This document shows positions 41,883 to 50,725 of a stretch of DNA of 56,879 nucleotides, in pieces. The notes under the pieces are model-generated. The model had not been told where the DNA came from. It was given only the letters and a program-made list of their open reading frames with translations, and made no database searches. The DNA is from SVQP01 sp045658965 (lineage in GTDB: Bacteria > Bacillota > Clostridia > Oscillospirales > CAG-272). Location of the stretch: assembly GCA_045658965.1 (NCBI GenBank), contig JAZOVZ010000056.1, positions 1 to 56,879 of the forward strand. The letters are read 5' to 3'. How positions within the stretch are numbered: position 1 is the stretch's first letter; each line of letters opens with the position of its first letter. The position numbers and the translations under genes were made by a program.

Positions 41883-42584
41883 TTAGTTTTTCTTGGGCTT
41901 GTCGCCCTTATGCAGATCGGAGCGCAGGAATTTGAAGGCACGCTCCACGGCGTCCTTGGAGTTGTACCAGGGCTCGTCGTCGTAGCGGTAGTCGAATTTT
42001 TTGCAGAACCAGCTCACGTCTTCGCGCAGCTCGTCAAAGTAAGTCAGCTCCACGCCCTCCACGTCATCCATGAACGCGTTGATCTTTTTCTTGGGCAAAC
42101 GACCCTGCCCGTACTGCAGCAGCTTTTTGTAGTGCGGCAGGCAGAAATAGGGCTGTGCTCTGAGCTTGGCGGGGAAATCCTCGTCGGTGTTCCAGAGCAG
42201 TACCGCCGTGCCTACCATGTGTTCAAAGTGGAAGGCGATGCGGTTGCAAACGTAGCAGGAACACTCTAACTTGTCAATGCGCTTGGCGGATTTGGCGGGG
42301 TTACCCTTAATTTCCTTGCGCAGCTGGTCAAGGTGACTTTCCAAGGTCAGCGCCATGCCAAGGCGGTTCTTGCGCACGAACATCATGTCATAGTGCGTGC
42401 GGCAAAAGCCCTCCTCGTTTGTGCGGATGCGGATATCGGGCTCCATCATGGAAGCACCCAGGATCAGATCCAGCTCGTTCTCCTCCAATTTGTTGTAAAT
42501 GGCGCAAAAGGGGCAGCCCAGCGCGTGATCGGCAGCGGATGCCTCAAACGCCTCGTTGACGGGTATGGTATAGATCTGTTCCAT
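41883..42584 (-). CDS. DUF6062-family cysteine-rich protein
   Basis: A 233-aa soluble protein, first gene of the operon. Two repeated metal-type motifs are seen: CPFC near residue 25 with FCRTHYD, and CYVC near residue 110 with YFCLPHYKK. Each gives CxxC plus CxxH, a plausible pair of zinc or iron-sulfur sites. The function of the family is unknown. The start at 42584 has GGAGG upstream; a TTG-started extension is not needed. A TATAAT with TTGCAT at 18-nt spacing lies at 42613-42642. Confidence 0.85.
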   Translation of the reverse strand: MEQIYTIPVNEAFEASAADHALGCPFCAIYNKLEENELDLILGASMMEPDIRIRTNEEGFCRTHYDMMFVRKNRLGMALTLESHLDQLRKEIKGNPAKSAKRIDKLECSCYVCNRIAFHFEHMVGTAVLLWNTDEDFPAKLRAQPYFCLPHYKKLLQYGQGRLPKKKINAFMDDVEGVELTYFDELREDVSWFCKKFDYRYDDEPWYNSKDAVERAFKFLRSDLHKGDKPKKN

Positions 42585-42612
42585 GTGTACCTCCAAGTAT
42601 TTTCTACGGTAA

Positions 42613-42642
42613 ATTATAGCATGCGCACAGCGTCACATGCAA
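42613..42642 (-). promoter_or_regulatory. Promoter of the DUF6062-M32 operon
   Basis: On the minus strand, TTGCAT (42637-42642), 18 nt and TATAAT (42613-42618). Confidence 0.7.
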
Positions 42643-42683
42643 GCGGATTTTGTTAAAAATTCTTTTCTGCGTTGCATAAATGA

Positions 42684-43250
42684 GGGGATATTACGCGCAG
42701 AGACCGTTTGTATTCGCGCTCTCCCCCCTGCGCTTGGCACGGGGCAGCGCGTATTGTCCCCCCTCCCGGAGGGGGGCAATGAGAGTGGCATCTTGCTTTT
42801 CCAAATCCAAACTTGACCGATAACGGTAACTTGGGTTAGTAAAGCCGTATTGCATACTGAAATCTAAACGGTGAACTGAAAAAGCAGGAATGACGACTTA
42901 TATAGCCCCCCTCCGGGAGGGGGGAGAGCTGGCGCAGGCTTGTTCCAAGCGCAGGGGGAGAGCGCGAATACAAGCGGTTTATGCGCGCGTCCCCTAACGG
43001 GTAACTTGGGTTAGTAAAGCCGTATTATATTGCGGGCATTTTATCTGCAGCAGGTGCAGATATTTGCCACGCAAAACCGTGTGAGTTCGGCTCTCTTCGG
43101 CTACTGCATACTGGAATCCAAGCGGTGAACTGAAAAAGCAGGAATGACGACTTATATAGCCCCCCTCCGGGAGGGGGGAGAGCTGGCGCAGGCTTGTTCC
43201 AAGCGCAGGGGGGAGAGCGCGAATACAAGCGGTTTATGCGCGCGTCCCCC
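42684..43250. mobile_element. MITE-like inverted-repeat element, copy B with duplicated right end
   Basis: The gene-free stretch 42585-43266. The left end (42684-42780) matches the left end of copy A. The right end appears twice: 42821-42994 and 42995-43250 share GGTAACTTGGGTTAG, GAACTGAAAAAGCAGGAATG and the terminal inverted repeat with CCAAGCGCAGG. Each unit is preceded by TAACGG, as is the base after the second one. The second unit carries about 85 bp of extra sequence after its first 30 bp. No transposase. Confidence 0.65.
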
Positions 43251-43266
43251 TAACGGTCATCATATC

Positions 43267-43629
43267 TTATACTGCCATACGTTCTTTTACGATTTGATCT
43301 ATGTGATCGCAGATTTCGTAAAAATTGCTGTCTATTTGCTTGTTCGTAATTCGAATAACGGACAAACCATATTTGCTAAGAACTTCTGTACGGTACTCGT
43401 CCCTTTTTATTGCATTTTCCGAGCCGTGCTGGATACCGTCTAATTCAATCACCAACTTGGCTTTGTGACAATAAAAATCTGCAATATAGTTGTCAATAGC
43501 CTTTTGCCTTTGAAATCGTATCGGATATTTTGACAAAAAATCGTACCATAATCGATTTTCATGACGCGTGGAGTTGTTACGTAAATTCCGTGCGAGCTTT
43601 ATGTTGTCCTTATTGTAAGGCAGAGACAT
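43267..43629 (-). CDS. DUF559 (Vsr-like) endonuclease-fold protein
   Basis: A 120-aa protein of the DUF559 family, a PD-(D/E)XK fold related to very-short-patch repair endonucleases. ARNLRNNSTRHENRLWYDFL, IRFQRQKAIDNYIADFYC and KLVIELDGIQHG contain the expected catalytic D...ExD-type residues. Such small proteins often sit beside mobile or repeated DNA; here it directly abuts the MITE-like element. AGGAG precedes the ATG. Its cellular role is unknown. Confidence 0.88.
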   Translation of the reverse strand: MSLPYNKDNIKLARNLRNNSTRHENRLWYDFLSKYPIRFQRQKAIDNYIADFYCHKAKLVIELDGIQHGSENAIKRDEYRTEVLSKYGLSVIRITNKQIDSNFYEICDHIDQIVKERMAV

Positions 43630-43650
43630 TTGTTACTCCTGTACTAATGG

Positions 43651-44745
43651 TTATTGGGTGTCACTTTTATTCATCCTGAAATACGCATCCGCAAAGCTGT
43701 TGAAGAACAGTCTGCGCGTGCGGAAGAGCTCGGTCTTGCCGCGTCCGAAATGGACTGCGTTGGTCAGTATCATGCCCCACAGTCTGCTTTCGCGGTCCAC
43801 GTAAAGTGCCGTGCCCGTAAAGCCGGTATGGCCGTAGCTGCCCTCGGAGAACAGCGCGCCCGTCATGTAAGAGAAGGAGGGCGTGAGCTGGAACCCAAGA
43901 CCGCGATCCTCGTTTTTGCCCGGGGTAGCGTTATAAATGGCTTTTTCAAAGGTGCGGGGATTGAGAAACGTCTTGCCGTCAAGCACGCCGCCCGCTGCGA
44001 TCATGCGCGCAAATTTTGTCATGTCGTCCAAGGTGGAGAATACGCCCGCGTTGCCCGAAACACCGCCCATAAAGGAGGCGTTTTCATCGTGCACGCGTCC
44101 GCAAAGGTACTCGCCGTGCAGCGAGGAAAACTCGGTGGTGACCACGTTTTTGGTGGTGGGATTGTAGCAGGTATCGTGCATGCCCAGCGGCTCGAATACC
44201 TCGCGCGCGGCAAGCACGTCCAAGGGGGCACCGCCTACCTGTTCGAGAATCTTTTGCAAAAGGATGTAGCCCATGCAGGAGTAGTGCACCTGCTCACCGG
44301 GTGCGCACCAGGGCTTGGAGCAGAGAATGACCTCAACCGCCTTTGCGGGATCGTCGGTCTGCGTCCACAGCGGAATGTGCGGCGTCAAGCCCGAATTGTG
44401 GTGCATAAGATGGCGGATGGTGACGTCGCCTCTGCCCGCGGGGGCGTCTGCGGGTATTTCAAAATAACGCGAAAGGGGATCGGTCAGCTCGATCTTGCCC
44501 TGCTCAAGCATGCGCAGCGCGACCATGGTGGTGCTGACCAATTTGGAAAGAGAGGCAAGGTCAAACAGCGTGTCGCGTTCTAAGGGCAGGGGCGTGGGAT
44601 TGACCTGCTTTTGTCCCATAAAGCCGCTGTCAAGTACCGTCTCGCCGCACCCAATGGCATAAGCAATGCAAGGGTACGCGCCTGCCTTCAAGCCGTTTTG
44701 CAGTATCTCTCTTGCACGTGAAAAGTCGGGAGTTTGTTGCATCAT
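43651..44745 (-). CDS. Serine hydrolase, beta-lactamase/EstB-like
   Basis: A 364-aa protein with SLSK nucleophile motif (Ser65, Lys68), Tyr155 in HYSC, and a late GHTGFTGT in the KTG position, which is typical of DD-peptidase-like esterases of this family. No signal peptide. It is a distant relative of the serine hydrolase at 29218, but does not share its neighbours. The start at 44745 (ATGATG) has AAAGGAG upstream. Substrate unknown; a cytoplasmic role in peptide or ester cleavage is likely. Confidence 0.87.
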   Translation of the reverse strand: MMQQTPDFSRAREILQNGLKAGAYPCIAYAIGCGETVLDSGFMGQKQVNPTPLPLERDTLFDLASLSKLVSTTMVALRMLEQGKIELTDPLSRYFEIPADAPAGRGDVTIRHLMHHNSGLTPHIPLWTQTDDPAKAVEVILCSKPWCAPGEQVHYSCMGYILLQKILEQVGGAPLDVLAAREVFEPLGMHDTCYNPTTKNVVTTEFSSLHGEYLCGRVHDENASFMGGVSGNAGVFSTLDDMTKFARMIAAGGVLDGKTFLNPRTFEKAIYNATPGKNEDRGLGFQLTPSFSYMTGALFSEGSYGHTGFTGTALYVDRESRLWGMILTNAVHFGRGKTELFRTRRLFFNSFADAYFRMNKSDTQ

Positions 44746-44781
44746 CAAAAGGCTCCTTTCGCCAACGTAGTTTCTGCTCTT

Positions 44782-44810
44782 ATTATAACGCATTTTTCGC
44801 ATTTGCACAA
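44782..44810 (-). promoter_or_regulatory. Promoter of the serine hydrolase gene
   Basis: On the minus strand, TTGTGC (44805-44810), 17 nt and TATAAT (44782-44787). Confidence 0.7.
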
Positions 44811-44850
44811 TAGTTTTTCATATATCTGTCAAAAAATGTCTCCAATCGAC

Positions 44851-44879
44851 TTGACACGCGTTTTTTTTGATGCTATAAT
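44851..44879 (+). promoter_or_regulatory. SigA promoter of the DUF975 gene
   Basis: TTGACA (44851-44856), 17 nt and TATAAT (44874-44879), a perfect consensus. Confidence 0.9.
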
Positions 44880-44962
44880 GTTCGGTAAGAGGGAAAGGTG
44901 TATGCGCAAATCTTGTCGATAAGCCTTTGCTTTCTGTATTTTTTCCTTAACGGAGGTTTATC

Positions 44963-45550
44963 ATGAAAAGATCTGCACTCAAAAAGCAGGCAAGAGCTGC
45001 CCTGAAGGGTCACTGGGGTATCGCTATCCTGGTTGGCTTGGCATTGATCGGTGTCAACTGGGTTATCGGTATGATTCCCGTGATCGGTTGGATCGTAAGC
45101 CTTGCTGCTGTCGTCCTCGAATTCGGTTTTGCTGCATTCTATCTGAGTCTTGTCCGCGCCGGTGATGTCAAGTTCGTCACCCTGTTCACAGCATCCTTCG
45201 AAGGCTTCTTCAAGAAGCTGGGCACCTACTGGCTCAAGGTTCTGTACCTGTTCCTGTGGTACCTGCTGTTCATCATCCCCGGTATTGTCAAGTCCTATTC
45301 CTACGCAATGACCAATTACATCCTGCTCGACAACCCCGAGCTGACCGCTAACGAAGCAATCACCAAGAGCCGTCAGATGATGAAGGGCTACAAGTGGAAG
45401 CTGTTCGTACTGGATCTGTCCTTCATTTTGTGGAGACTGCTTGGCATGATTCCCTTCTTCGGCACTCTGCTCAACCTGCTGTACGTAAATCCTTTCTATA
45501 CTGCAACCAGAGCTCAGTTCTACGAAGAGCTCAAGGCAATCAAGGGCTGA
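44963..45550 (+). CDS. DUF975 family membrane protein (copy 1)
   Basis: A 195-aa integral membrane protein with four to five helices and the family hallmarks: LKKQARAALKGHW at the N-terminus, LFIIPGIVKSYSYAMTNYI, and EAITKSRQMMKGYKWKLFVLDLSF. Function is unknown; the family is common in Bacillota. Codon choice is biased to CTG, AAC, GTC and TTC, suggesting strong expression, in line with its consensus promoter. A paralog lies two genes downstream. Confidence 0.9.
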   Translation: MKRSALKKQARAALKGHWGIAILVGLALIGVNWVIGMIPVIGWIVSLAAVVLEFGFAAFYLSLVRAGDVKFVTLFTASFEGFFKKLGTYWLKVLYLFLWYLLFIIPGIVKSYSYAMTNYILLDNPELTANEAITKSRQMMKGYKWKLFVLDLSFILWRLLGMIPFFGTLLNLLYVNPFYTATRAQFYEELKAIKG

Positions 45551-45560
45551 TAAAAGTCAT

Positions 45561-45590
45561 ACAAAGCCGCAGCATCAGCTGCGGCTTTGT
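45561..45590 (+). terminator. Hairpin after DUF975 copy 1
   Basis: A perfect 12-bp stem ACAAAGCCGCAG/CTGCGGCTTTGT with a 6-nt loop. The T-run is weak, so read-through into the acetyltransferase gene is possible. Confidence 0.65.
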
Positions 45591-45607
45591 GATAGAGAGG
45601 GGAGTTT

Positions 45608-46144
45608 ATGAAACAACTCAAAATGCGCCGCGAGAGCGCACCCGTACAGTTACGGGATCTGCCACAGGGATACGGCTATGAATTTTATGACGGCAGACGG
45701 GAGCAGATAGACGATTGGCTTGCATTGTGCCTTGACGCGCTGATCCCCGATAAAAATGAGAATTGGTTTACGTCAACCATCCTTACGTACCCCGATCTGT
45801 GCCCCGAGCGCGATCTTTTTTTCGTGGTGGAGCAGGGCACGGGCAGGCGCGTGGCAACAACGGCTGCCGTGTGCCACGGGCAAGAGGGGTATATCCATAT
45901 GGTCGCAGCCGCCCCCGAGGTGCGCGGCAGAGGCATCGGGCACGCCATGCTGCGCTATGCGTTGCAGATGCTTGAGGCGCGCGGGTGCACCTACAGCGTG
46001 CTGACTACCGACGATTTTCGCTTAGCGGCGATCAAGACGTATCTGGACGCAGGATTTGTCCCCGTGATCGAGGACGACCCCGAGAGCGACGTGCGTGCAC
46101 GCTGGGAAAGCGTGCTTGATGCGTTGAAATATGCAAAAAAGTAA
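45608..46144 (+). CDS. GNAT-family N-acetyltransferase
   Basis: A 178-aa acetyltransferase. The acetyl-CoA motif is VRGRGIGHAMLRYALQMLE (about residues 105-123), preceded by the beta-strand YIHMVAAAPE. The C-terminal half has GFVPVIEDDPES. It acetylates an amine of an unidentified small molecule or protein. A GAGAGGGGAG site precedes the ATG. It lies between the two DUF975 genes, probably on one transcript with the second. Confidence 0.88.
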   Translation: MKQLKMRRESAPVQLRDLPQGYGYEFYDGRREQIDDWLALCLDALIPDKNENWFTSTILTYPDLCPERDLFFVVEQGTGRRVATTAAVCHGQEGYIHMVAAAPEVRGRGIGHAMLRYALQMLEARGCTYSVLTTDDFRLAAIKTYLDAGFVPVIEDDPESDVRARWESVLDALKYAKK

Positions 46145-46162
46145 AGCTTTGGGAGAATAGAC

Positions 46163-46726
46163 ATGGTTAAAAGAGTGAAAATCAAGGCAAAATACGCGCT
46201 GGAGGGCAACTGGTTTGCTGCTATTGTGGTATTTTTGCTGTACGTAGTGCTGCTTGCGCTGCTGGATGCTACCGGTATCGGCATCATATTTTCGGGGTTG
46301 CTCACGTTTGGCTACGCGGCGTTTAGCCTGACGTTGATCCAAACCAAAAAAGCAAGGGTCGGTGCATTTTTTGGCGGCATGTTCCGTAAGCTGTTCAAAA
46401 AATGGGGAGCCTCTTTCCTCATGGGACTGTACACCTGCCTCTGGTCGCTTTTGCTGATCATTCCGGGTATTGTCAAGTATTACGCATACGCCATGACACC
46501 GTATATCATGATGGAAAAGCCGGATATGGGGATCAATGAAGCCATTACCAGAAGCCGACAGATCATGAAAGGTCATAAATGGCAGCTGTTTTGGCTGGAC
46601 GTTTCCTTTACGGGCTGGATGCTGCTGAGCATTCTGACGCTTGGCGTTGCGCTTGTGTACGCATGGCCCTACTACAATGCCGCAAAAGCCGCTTTTTATA
46701 AGGAAATCAGAAAATCCGCAAAATAA
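46163..46726 (+). CDS. DUF975 family membrane protein (copy 2)
   Basis: A 187-aa paralog of the DUF975 protein at 44963, with the same conserved core (LLIIPGIVKYYAYAMTPYIM; EAITRSRQIMKGHKWQLFWLDVSF) and four to five helices. It is more diverged in codon use than copy 1. It starts 18 nt after the acetyltransferase gene and ends at a strong terminator. Function unknown. Confidence 0.88.
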   Translation: MVKRVKIKAKYALEGNWFAAIVVFLLYVVLLALLDATGIGIIFSGLLTFGYAAFSLTLIQTKKARVGAFFGGMFRKLFKKWGASFLMGLYTCLWSLLLIIPGIVKYYAYAMTPYIMMEKPDMGINEAITRSRQIMKGHKWQLFWLDVSFTGWMLLSILTLGVALVYAWPYYNAAKAAFYKEIRKSAK

Positions 46727-46743
46727 ACGCAACGTGTTATGAG

Positions 46744-46771
46744 AAAAACCGCTCGGGCGAGCGGTTTTTTT
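46744..46771 (+). terminator. Terminator after DUF975 copy 2
   Basis: AAAAACCGCTCG and CGAGCGGTTTTTTT form a compact hairpin. Confidence 0.9.
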
Positions 46772-46877
46772 GCGTTTTGGATATGATCGCTCTTTTGCGT
46801 CCTATATGCATAACCCTGTCCGCGTGCGCATAGATATGTAACGAAAATCTATGCAAGACCAAAAGGAGATGCATGCA

Positions 46878-48410
46878 ATGAACCTGAATATGAATACCGA
46901 GGGAATGCAGATCCCTCTTTGTGACAAGACCGTACTGACCGAGGTATCGGGAGATTTTTCGCTGCCCGATTACCAGCCCGAGATCAAGCGGCTTTTGCGC
47001 ATCCGCCCCTGCGTGCTGCCCGCCGCACCGTATGCGGGGGCAGGAAATGCGGAATTTTCGGGTACGCTGGACTATTACGTGCTGTACATGGGCAACGACG
47101 GCGGCTTGTACTGCGCGCCGTTGCACACCGAGTATACCTTCAGCGTGCCGTCCCCGCAGGACGATTGCGCACCGGATCTGTGCATGGCAGACGTAGTGCC
47201 CGAGAGCGTGGTGGGCAGGGTGAGTGCACCGCGCAAGCTGAACGTCCGTTGCCGTTTGCGCTCAAGCGTGCGCATTTTCGGTTCGTTGCCCGCAACCGAG
47301 CAGACCGAGGGCGTGGTCGATCCCTTTTCGGTCGAGCGGCTGCATAGTGAGCAGGTGCTTGCGCAGATCGGCTACGGCGTCGGGGACACCGTGCGCCTGA
47401 GCGAGGATATTCTCACCGATGCGCGGGGCAGAAATATGCGCTTGGTGTGTGCCGAGGGGCAGGTGCACGTGCAGGAGGCGATCGCAGGCGCAGGCGTGGT
47501 CAACTGCCGCGGTGAGGTTGAGCTCAAGCTTATGATGAGTGCCGAGGAGCAGGGCAGTCTGCCCGATCCCGTGCCCACCTATCTTGTACGCAAGCTGCCG
47601 TTTGCGGGCAGCGTAGAGGTGGACGGTGCGGCTCCGGGGTGCGAGTGCTGCGTGGTTGGCAACTGTGCCGAGCTGAGCGTGGCGGTGGAGGAGACCTTTA
47701 TGCACGCCGAGGTGGGCGTGGTGTTGCAGGCGCACGTCATGCGCAACCGCCCCGTGTGCTATACCAAGGATACCTTCTCAACCAAGCGTGCATGCGAATG
47801 CGCGTATGATGAGTATGAGCTGCCCGTTGGCATCCGTGCGCTCAACGGTAACTTTACGCAGAGTGACAGCGTCGCCTTGTCCGAGGCAGACATTCCCGCA
47901 GGCGGCAGCATCGTGGACGTGTGCGGCAGCGCGGATGCAGAGCAGATGAGCTGGGAGCGCGGCAGGTGTACGATCAGCGGCACGGCGCACTATATTGTGC
48001 TGATGAGTATTGACGGTGAGGTCTCACCGCATGAGATCAGCATGCCCTGGAAGTACGAGCTGGAATGTGCCCGTGAGCCGCGTGATTGGCGCGCGCACGT
48101 GCAGGTGCTTTCCTGCCGTGCCCGCGTGGACGGGGAGCGCATCGGGATCGACGGGGAGATCACATGCGCCGTCGAGCTGTGGGATACCGCGCCCGTCAGC
48201 GTGCTGCGCAGCGTGCGGTACGGTGAGGGCGCAGAGCGCACGGGCGGCGCGTTTACCGTGTGCTATCCCTCAAGCACCGATTCGCTCTGGAGCGTTGCCA
48301 AGCGGTATGCCACCGCGCTGTCCGCCATTCGCAAAGCAAATGATCTGGATGGCGATACCCCTGCCGATTCCCCCGAATCCATCGAGGGATGCAAGTATCT
48401 GATCGTGTAA
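46878..48410 (+). CDS. SPOCS (DUF3794) and LysM domain protein, SipL-like
   Basis: A 510-aa protein with tandem SPOCS (DUF3794) modules: DKTVLTEVSGDFSLPDYQPEI at the N-terminus is the typical entry. Beta-rich repeats continue to about residue 450, and a C-terminal LysM-type domain follows (SLWSVAKRYATALSAIRKAND). In Clostridioides difficile the SPOCS-LysM protein SipL anchors the spore coat base layer through SpoIVA. This protein is thus a marker of sporulation and probably acts at the forespore surface. AAAGGAG is 10 nt before the ATG at 46878; upstream ATGs are poorly spaced. Confidence 0.85.
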   Translation: MNLNMNTEGMQIPLCDKTVLTEVSGDFSLPDYQPEIKRLLRIRPCVLPAAPYAGAGNAEFSGTLDYYVLYMGNDGGLYCAPLHTEYTFSVPSPQDDCAPDLCMADVVPESVVGRVSAPRKLNVRCRLRSSVRIFGSLPATEQTEGVVDPFSVERLHSEQVLAQIGYGVGDTVRLSEDILTDARGRNMRLVCAEGQVHVQEAIAGAGVVNCRGEVELKLMMSAEEQGSLPDPVPTYLVRKLPFAGSVEVDGAAPGCECCVVGNCAELSVAVEETFMHAEVGVVLQAHVMRNRPVCYTKDTFSTKRACECAYDEYELPVGIRALNGNFTQSDSVALSEADIPAGGSIVDVCGSADAEQMSWERGRCTISGTAHYIVLMSIDGEVSPHEISMPWKYELECAREPRDWRAHVQVLSCRARVDGERIGIDGEITCAVELWDTAPVSVLRSVRYGEGAERTGGAFTVCYPSSTDSLWSVAKRYATALSAIRKANDLDGDTPADSPESIEGCKYLIV

Positions 48411-48418
48411 ATTCGAGC

Positions 48419-48505
48419 CGCGCCACCCAAATGAAATCTGCCTTGCGGCAGATGAAATCCGCCAATGTCTTGCCATTGGTGGGTGTGCAGAGCACTCTTG
48501 CACAA
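48419..48505. repeat. Hairpin array 5 (short, GATGAAATC linker)
   Basis: After the SPOCS gene come hairpins ATCTGCC-TTG-CGGCAGAT and CCAATG-TCTTG-CCATTGG and an imperfect GTGCAGAG/CTCTTGCAC pair, joined by GAAATC-type linkers. A terminator follows at 48544. It is shorter and more degenerate than the other arrays. The whole gap 48411-48659 has no gene. Confidence 0.55.
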
Positions 48506-48543
48506 AATTCTTTACCCAAAATTATGCAACCCTACAAACATTG

Positions 48544-48582
48544 AAAAATCCCGGTTTTGCGCTTGCAAAATCGGGATTTTTT
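48544..48582 (+). terminator. Terminator after SPOCS gene
   Basis: AAAAATCCCGGTTTTGC pairs with GCAAAATCGGGATTTTTT (one G-T pair). A TATAAT at 48591-48596 just downstream may serve the next gene but lacks a clear -35. Confidence 0.88.
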
Positions 48583-48659
48583 CGGTATCATATAATTGTA
48601 AAAATGTGGCGGTTTTGCATGCCGCCAAGCAAAAAAACTCTCAAACGGAGGACAAAAAT

Positions 48660-49742
48660 ATGGAAAAGCTCAGAATTGGTATCATCGGTTGCGGCGGTAT
48701 TGCAAACGGCAAGCACATGCCCGCGCTCAAAAAGCTGTCTACCGTAGAATTGGTTGCGTTTTGCGACATTATTGAGCAGAGAGCGATCGACGCAAAGGCA
48801 AAGTACGGCGCGCCCGACGCTGCCGTTTACACCGACTACAAGCAGTTGCTTGAGGACAAGACCATTGACGTCGTACACGTCTGCACCCCCAACCGCTCCC
48901 ACTCCTTCATTACCGTAGACGCGCTGGAGGCAGGCAAGCACGTTATGTGTGAAAAGCCCATGGCGATCAACTCCGCAGAGGCAAAGAAGATGCTGGACGC
49001 GGCAGCTCGCACGGGTAAGAAGCTGACCATCGGTTATCAGTCCCGTCAGTCCATGGGGGCGAAGTACCTCAAGAAAGAGGCTGAGGACGGCACGTTCGGT
49101 GAGATCTACTACGCAAAGGCAACCGCGCTGCGCCGCAGAGCCGTTCCCACCTGGGGCGTATTCCTCAACGAGCACGAGCAGGGTGGCGGTCCTCTGATCG
49201 ATATCGGTACCCACTCGCTTGACCTGACCCTCTGGATCATGGATAACTACAAGCCCAAGTACTGCGTTGGTACTGCTTACCACAAGCTCAACAAGGACAC
49301 CAACCAGGGCAACGCATGGGGCAACTGGGATCCCGATAAGTTCACCGTTGAGGACAGCGCATTCGGCTTTGTCGTCATGGAGAACGGCGCGACCATCAAT
49401 CTGGAGTCCGCATGGGCACTGAACATGATCGACGTGCGCGAGGCAACCACGCTGGTTTGCGGCACCAAGGCAGGCGGCGACCTGTACGATGGCGTGCGCA
49501 TCAACGGCATTCGCAACAACAGCCAGTACGTGCTGCGTCCCACGCTCAATCCGCAGGGCGCTGCATACTACGAGGGCGCAAATGCAGGCGATCCTTCCAC
49601 CGTTGAGGCTGCACAGTGGATCAACGCCATCATCAACGATACCGATCCCTGCGTGCTTCCCGAGCAGGCATACGTCGTGACTCGTATTCTGGAGGGCATT
49701 TACGAGTCCGCAAAGACCGGCAAGCCCTACTACTTTGACTAA
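48660..49742 (+). CDS. Gfo/Idh/MocA family oxidoreductase
   Basis: A 360-aa NAD(P)-dependent oxidoreductase. The Rossmann motif GIIGCGGIANGKH is at the N-terminus, CEKPMAI holds the family EKP signature (catalytic Lys), and GGGPLIDIGTHSLDLTLW is the conserved Gly-Asp-His segment of the C-terminal domain. It acts on a sugar, inositol or sugar derivative. A sugar isomerase/epimerase gene follows after 14 nt, so the two probably act in series. ACGGAGGACAAAAAT precedes the ATG at 48660. Confidence 0.93.
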   Translation: MEKLRIGIIGCGGIANGKHMPALKKLSTVELVAFCDIIEQRAIDAKAKYGAPDAAVYTDYKQLLEDKTIDVVHVCTPNRSHSFITVDALEAGKHVMCEKPMAINSAEAKKMLDAAARTGKKLTIGYQSRQSMGAKYLKKEAEDGTFGEIYYAKATALRRRAVPTWGVFLNEHEQGGGPLIDIGTHSLDLTLWIMDNYKPKYCVGTAYHKLNKDTNQGNAWGNWDPDKFTVEDSAFGFVVMENGATINLESAWALNMIDVREATTLVCGTKAGGDLYDGVRINGIRNNSQYVLRPTLNPQGAAYYEGANAGDPSTVEAAQWINAIINDTDPCVLPEQAYVVTRILEGIYESAKTGKPYYFD

Positions 49743-49756
49743 GAGGACATATTGAT

Positions 49757-50725
49757 ATGAAGATCAGCGTACTTGCAAATTTATACGGACAAAAATCTCT
49801 TGACGAGGCTCTTTCCATCATCACAGGGCTTGGCGTGCACACCGTAGAGCTGGGTGCGGGCGGTTACCCCGGCAAGGCTCATTGCAATCCCGCCGAGCTG
49901 CTTGCAGACCCTGCAAAGTATGACGAGTTTATCGCAACCCTTGCAAAATACAACGTCAGCGTTTGCGCGCTGGCTTGCCACGGTAACGCCGTGCATCCCG
50001 ATCCCGAAATTGCCGCATCCTTTGATAAGGACTTCCGCGAGGCAGTGCTGCTGGCAGAGAAGATGGGCATTGACACCGTCATCACCTTCTCGGGCTGTCC
50101 CGGTGACGCGCCCGGTGCAAAGTATCCCAACTGGGTGACCTGCCCCTGGCCCGATGATTTCCTCAAGATCCTTGACTGGCAGTGGAACGAGGTGCTGATC
50201 CCTTACTGGAAGGAAGCAGGCGCGTTTGCAAAGGCACACGGCGTGACCCGCATCGCGTTTGAAATGCACCCCGGCTTCTGCGTGTACAATCCCGAGACGC
50301 TGCTCAAGCTGCGCGCAGCGGTTGGCGACGTGATCGGTGCAAACTTTGACCCCTCTCACCTGGTATGGCAGGGCATGGATCCCGTGGCTGCTATCCGTGA
50401 GCTGGAGGGCGCGATCTATCACTTCCACGCAAAGGATACCAAGATCGACAAGTACAACACCGCCAAGAACGGCGTGCTGGATACCAAGCACTACGGCGAC
50501 GAGATCCACCGCGCGTGGGTATTCCGTACCGTGGGTTACGGCAACGGCGAGACCTATTGGAGAGACATGGTCTCCAACCTGCGCCTTGTCGGCTATGACC
50601 GCGTGCTGTCCATTGAGCACGAGGATAGCCTGATGAGCATTGACGAGGGTCTTGCAAAGGCTGTTGCATTCTTAAAGGATATCTGCATCTACGAGCCCAA
50701 GCCGGGCACCATGAGCTGGGCGTGA
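49757..50725 (+). CDS. Sugar phosphate isomerase/epimerase, xylose isomerase-like TIM barrel
   Basis: A 322-aa TIM-barrel protein of the AP-endonuclease-2/IolE-like family. Metal ligands are visible in ITFSGCPGD, RIAFEMHPGFCVYN (Glu), GANFDPSHLVWQG (Asp, His), YHFHAKDTKID (His) and LSIEHEDSLM (Glu near the end). With the oxidoreductase upstream this resembles many oxidoreductase-isomerase pairs for inositol, glycoside 3-keto or rare sugar metabolism. The exact substrate cannot be read. AGAGGA precedes the ATG. Its stop codon is the first element of hairpin array 6. Confidence 0.9.
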   Translation: MKISVLANLYGQKSLDEALSIITGLGVHTVELGAGGYPGKAHCNPAELLADPAKYDEFIATLAKYNVSVCALACHGNAVHPDPEIAASFDKDFREAVLLAEKMGIDTVITFSGCPGDAPGAKYPNWVTCPWPDDFLKILDWQWNEVLIPYWKEAGAFAKAHGVTRIAFEMHPGFCVYNPETLLKLRAAVGDVIGANFDPSHLVWQGMDPVAAIRELEGAIYHFHAKDTKIDKYNTAKNGVLDTKHYGDEIHRAWVFRTVGYGNGETYWRDMVSNLRLVGYDRVLSIEHEDSLMSIDEGLAKAVAFLKDICIYEPKPGTMSWA

